Under the pieces are notes generated by a model. It worked only from the letters and a program-made list of their open reading frames with translations. It ran no database searches and was not told the DNA's origin. The position numbers and the translations under genes are program-made. This document shows positions 36,816 through 39,297 of a stretch of DNA of 39,297 bases, one piece after another. Source of the stretch: Acidobacteriaceae bacterium (GTDB lineage: Bacteria; Acidobacteriota; Terriglobia; Terriglobales; Acidobacteriaceae); assembly GCA_025355385.1 (NCBI GenBank), contig JANXZS010000098.1, forward strand, positions 1 through 39,297, read 5' to 3'. Every line of letters begins with the position of its first letter. Position 1 is the first letter of the stretch.

Positions 36816-37436
36816 ATGATCCGTAGTCGCACTCTTTTTGGCGCAATTCTGATTTTCACTCTGTTGGGGAGACCTGCAATGGCCGTTGAAGAACCCGCTT
36901 TCAAGACAGTCCTGCAAGATGGCGATTTTGAAATTCGCGACTATCCGTCCCTTGTTGTCGCCGAGGTCACCGTGTCTGGCGGACAGAAGGAAGCTGCCAG
37001 CAAGGGCTTTCGTTTGCTCGCCGGTTATATCTTTGGCGGCAACAATCGACGGCAGAGCATCGCCATGACGGCGCCGGTGGCGCAGGCACCCATCAGTGAA
37101 AAAATAGCGATGACGGCGCCTGTCACGCAGATCGCGAACGCAGGGACTTGGATCGTCCGGTTCACAATGCCGAGCGCCTACACGCTCGACACGCTGCCCG
37201 AGCCTAACGATCCCAAGGTCCAATTGAGACGTCTGCCAGCGGAACGCGTTGCCGTTATCCGTTTTTCGGGATTGGCACAGAAAGGTGACGTGGATGCGAA
37301 AACCACCGAGCTCGTCGCCACAACCAAGGCTCATCATTTGCGCGCCATCGGCCCCGTGTCGATTGCTCAATACAATCCGCCCTGGACGCTATGGTTCATG
37401 AGGCGGAATGAAGTGATGATCCCCGTAGAGCCTTGA
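36816..37436 (+). CDS. SOUL-family heme-binding protein, secreted
   Basis: 206 residues with a signal peptide (MIRSRTLFGAILIFTLLG, cleavage near AMA-VEE). SOUL features: FEIRDYPSLVVAEV, the doubled SIAMTAPV/KIAMTAPVTQ strands, FTMPSAYTLDTLPEPNDPKV, and the C-terminal YNPPWTLWFMRRNEVMIPV. SOUL proteins bind heme or other tetrapyrroles; the periplasmic bacterial members lack a firmly assigned role. Ribosome binding site accaggaga lies before ATG 36816. Third gene of the DUF1295-SDR-SOUL operon. Confidence 0.92.
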   Translation: MIRSRTLFGAILIFTLLGRPAMAVEEPAFKTVLQDGDFEIRDYPSLVVAEVTVSGGQKEAASKGFRLLAGYIFGGNNRRQSIAMTAPVAQAPISEKIAMTAPVTQIANAGTWIVRFTMPSAYTLDTLPEPNDPKVQLRRLPAERVAVIRFSGLAQKGDVDAKTTELVATTKAHHLRAIGPVSIAQYNPPWTLWFMRRNEVMIPVEP

Positions 37437-37744
37437 CGAAGTATGGCCCCCGTCGATGAACTGACGGGGAACTCGCCAAACTCGCGGGTTGCTGTCCTCC
37501 TGTAGGGGTCAGCTCGAGAAAGGGAAATTTACGCACCCTAGCCACGCGAGCGCATGGAAGACAATGCACTTGCACCCTACGAGACGGCCCGGTGTCGCGA
37601 AAATGACCATTTCCGCGACAGATCGGAAGGGTATTCAAACGGACTCTTTCTCGCCTCAAAATCTGTCTCGAAAGTCGTCCTGAAATCAACGTTCGACTAA
37701 CGGTGGGCACCTTCTGAGACTGCTGGACCCTCAGCTTCCTAAAC
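37437..37744. other. No supportable gene
   Basis: Only short frames without ribosome binding sites or motifs. No clear terminator follows the SOUL gene. Probably decayed sequence upstream of the cytochrome c remnant. Confidence 0.4.
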
Positions 37745-37765
37745 GTACGTACAAATTCCCTTTCT

Positions 37766-37942
37766 TCAGGTGATCCCAAGACGCCATCCTTCAACTCGCC
37801 GGAGATGCTGAAGATGTCGGACGCAGATCTCATCGCTACTACAAAGAAGGGTAGGGGCAAGATGCCGGCCTACGCTGGCAAGCTCACGGATGCACAGATA
37901 GCGGATGTCGTCACATACACCCGCACGTTGCAGAAGAAGTAG
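37766..37942 (+). pseudogene. Cytochrome c C-terminal remnant
   Basis: The frame reads SPEMLKMSDADLIATTKKG, RGKMPAYAGKLTDAQ and VVTYTRTLQKK-stop: the distal methionine loop (GKMPAY) and last helix of a class I c-type cytochrome domain. The N-terminal half with the CxxCH heme attachment site and signal peptide is missing, and no start codon fits. Inactive. Confidence 0.75.
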
Positions 37943-37989
37943 AAGAACGGGCATGCTCTGAGCCGTGACCGCGCCGCATGACTCCAGCA

Positions 37990-38087
37990 ATCGAGAACAA
38001 TTTCGAGAGAATATGGGCCACCTGTGTTCTCAGAAACGATTCTCGATTCAGCCCGTTAGGCTTCCCGCAAGCCATTATTTCTGAGAA
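37990..38087. repeat. Interleaved inverted repeats
   Basis: ATCGAGAA (37990-37997) pairs with TTCTCGAT (38040-38047), and TTCTCAGAAA (38027-38036) pairs perfectly with TTTCTGAGAA (38078-38087). The two pairs interleave like a pseudoknot. Function unknown; may be debris of a mobile element or an RNA fold. Confidence 0.35.
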
Positions 38088-38195
38088 GACAAATAGTGTT
38101 GTCGGTCTACAGAGATCTTGCCTAACGTGCTCGAATGTCCGTTTTCTTACGGGACCCCGACTAGAAGTGAGCGGTCAGCCAGATACACTTTGAGA

Positions 38196-38513
38196 ATGGG
38201 AAAGCGGCGAATTGCTCAGATTGTGGTTCTTCTGCTGCTGACTATTTTTCTGCTCGCTCCGATTTACGAGCATTTCGATCATTGGGACGGCTTCCCACGA
38301 AGTGGTGACGACACCGTTCTGACCCTGATTGCTGTTGTGACCTTTTGCGGCGTCGTCCTGGTCGCCGCGCGCTCCCCCTTTCGGGTGTTTCTTCAAAGGC
38401 GCTGGGTCAAGCTGGAACGGTGGAAGCCGCCATCGATGCCATTCGTATTTTTTGCTTCCAGAGCGGCGGATGAATCGCCGCCCACTTCGCCTCGCCTCAG
38501 CTTGCGCATTTAG
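38196..38513 (+). CDS. Small two-helix membrane protein
   Basis: 105 residues from ATG 38196: KRRIAQ then a strongly hydrophobic helix (VVLLLLTIFLLAPI), a short acidic loop (YEHFDHWDGFPRSGDD), a second helix (TVLTLIAVVTFCGVVLVAA) and a basic, proline- and serine-rich tail. This plan (N-terminal anchor, short periplasmic loop, second helix) recurs in unassigned small proteins of soil bacteria. No ribosome binding site of note; no family recognised. The frame is open farther upstream (to 38118), but that part is not protein-like. Confidence 0.55.
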   Translation: MGKRRIAQIVVLLLLTIFLLAPIYEHFDHWDGFPRSGDDTVLTLIAVVTFCGVVLVAARSPFRVFLQRRWVKLERWKPPSMPFVFFASRAADESPPTSPRLSLRI

Positions 38514-38637
38514 ACCTCAATATCCTGACCCGTCGACATTGTTTTCCCTCTGGGCACGCAATCACAGACCTGGTCTGTAGTTCCTGCTTTCGCTGCGGAA
38601 TACCCGGATCGCCCCTGGGTTCGTTATGGGAGGTACG

Positions 38638-38815
38638 GCGTGGCTACGCTGTGAGCATGGCGCGGATCACTGGTCGCGACCACTTCCCGTCGGACGTGAT
38701 TGTGCGTAGCACGCTTGGATTGCTGATAGGCGAGTTCGTCATTCATCGTCACCACCGCCTTGAGGATGAACCTCGGCCCTCGCGGAGTTGTAGAGGAACG
38801 GAGTGCGCGAAATGA
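38638..38815 (+). pseudogene. PAP2-family phosphatase, C-terminal remnant
   Basis: The frame from 38657 reads ARITGRDHFPSDVIVRS and LGLLIGEFVIHRHHR: the third catalytic motif (S-x-R-x5-H-x3-D type) of PAP2/type-2 phosphatidic acid phosphatases. Just upstream, YGVAT lies in another frame, so a one-base loss at about 38645-38652 breaks it, and the earlier two motifs are absent. Its TGA overlaps the next ATG by four bases, suggesting it was once coupled to the ferric-reductase-like gene. Confidence 0.7.
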
Positions 38816-39297
38816 CAGCCATCGACCTCTCCAGTTATGTTGGCCTGCTTGCGGTGGGGCTGCTCACCTCAAATATCCTGCTCGGTCTTCTCATTTCGGT
38901 GCGGTACAGCACCCTGCGCTCCTGGCCGCATCGCCAGATCAACATCTTCGCACTGCACAACTGGACGGGATATACGGCCTTCTGCGTCGCGGGTTTCCAC
39001 CCGATGGTGTTGTTGTTCTCGAAAACGGCTGGCTTCCGCTGGCTCGATTTGCTCTGGCCGATTCACTCCCTCTCACAGCCTGTCGTCAACTCGCTGGGTG
39101 CGACGGCGTTTTACTGCCTGGCTGTTGTAGTCGTAACTTCATACTTCCGGGTGGAGCTTGGCCGAAAGCTCTGGAAGGGGCTGCACTATACGGCCTATGT
39201 CGCCGCCGCCTTTTTCTTCCTCCATGGCATCCTGACCGACCCGGAGCTGAAGAGCCGACCGACCGACTTCCTCGATGCGGAGAAGCTTTTTATCGAA
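38812..39297 (+). CDS. Ferric-reductase-like transmembrane domain protein (partial, runs off window)
   Basis: 162 codons open to the window end from ATG 38812 (gaggaacg upstream). Several hydrophobic helices with histidines at heme-binding positions: NIFALHNWTGYTAFC, AGFHPMVLLF, PIHSLSQP, WKGLHYTAYVAAAFFFLHG. This fits the ferric reductase/NOX-like b-heme domain (PF01794 type) that moves electrons across the inner membrane. The C-terminus, including any FAD/NADPH part, is outside the window. RVELGRKLWKGLHY is a typical loop of this family. Confidence 0.75.
   Translation, partial: MTAIDLSSYVGLLAVGLLTSNILLGLLISVRYSTLRSWPHRQINIFALHNWTGYTAFCVAGFHPMVLLFSKTAGFRWLDLLWPIHSLSQPVVNSLGATAFYCLAVVVVTSYFRVELGRKLWKGLHYTAYVAAAFFFLHGILTDPELKSRPTDFLDAEKLFIE

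Overview
The window looks like chromosomal DNA of a soil-type Acidobacteriota, probably class Terriglobia. This is inferred from gene content only: a long SMC with an acidic insert in its N-terminal lobe, secreted TPR-like and EXORDIUM-like proteins, a secreted amidohydrolase, bacterial eRF1-like proteins, and many decayed glycoside hydrolases and transposases. GC content is moderate to high. Short intact operons alternate with stretches of gene and IS debris. No rRNA, tRNA or CRISPR array was seen.

Layout. 1-4600 is decayed: an IS3 OrfA tip, an alpha-galactosidase pseudogene (one frameshift, two in-frame stops), a DUF2238 remnant cut by an IS end, and a mosaic of IS5/IS1182-like and IS66 transposase pieces. 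4689-16400 is the healthy core: smc (minus), then a leader with strong inverted repeats ahead of the coupled methionine genes metY-metX, an SDR reductase, two secreted proteins of unknown function (the first with a leader of three tandem tetraloop hairpins), a YmdB-type phosphodiesterase and an Rrf2 regulator. 16569-22740 mixes a 5'-truncated pullulanase, an intact EXORDIUM-like secreted protein, an IS21 istB remnant, an intact secreted amidohydrolase, an AraC regulator with an internal deletion, and an IS66 tnpA remnant.

23003-30700 is the most interesting accessory block. It holds a coupled MFS transporter and FAD disulfide oxidoreductase, a bufferin-type precursor (bufA-like) followed by a truncated MNIO/DUF692 gene, and divergently a tight operon of zf-HC2 anti-sigma-like protein, DUF427-like protein, MJ0619/Tes-type radical SAM enzyme and class I methyltransferase. 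A MerR-like dyad, the broken N-terminus of a YHS-type metal P-type ATPase and a truncated orphan ORF follow. The block is bracketed by two similar IS66 tnpA tails in the same orientation (22398 and 30614), so it may be a transferred metal/thiol/radical-SAM island.

30987-34277 (minus) is a three-gene operon: PLD-type cardiolipin synthase, endonuclease/exonuclease/phosphatase protein, and baeRF (eRF1-like) protein. After a Tn3 transposase remnant comes a plus-strand operon of DUF1295 membrane protein, NAD(P)-binding protein and SOUL heme-binding protein. The right end has a cytochrome c tail, a small membrane protein, a frameshifted PAP2 phosphatase remnant and a ferric-reductase-like membrane protein running off the edge.
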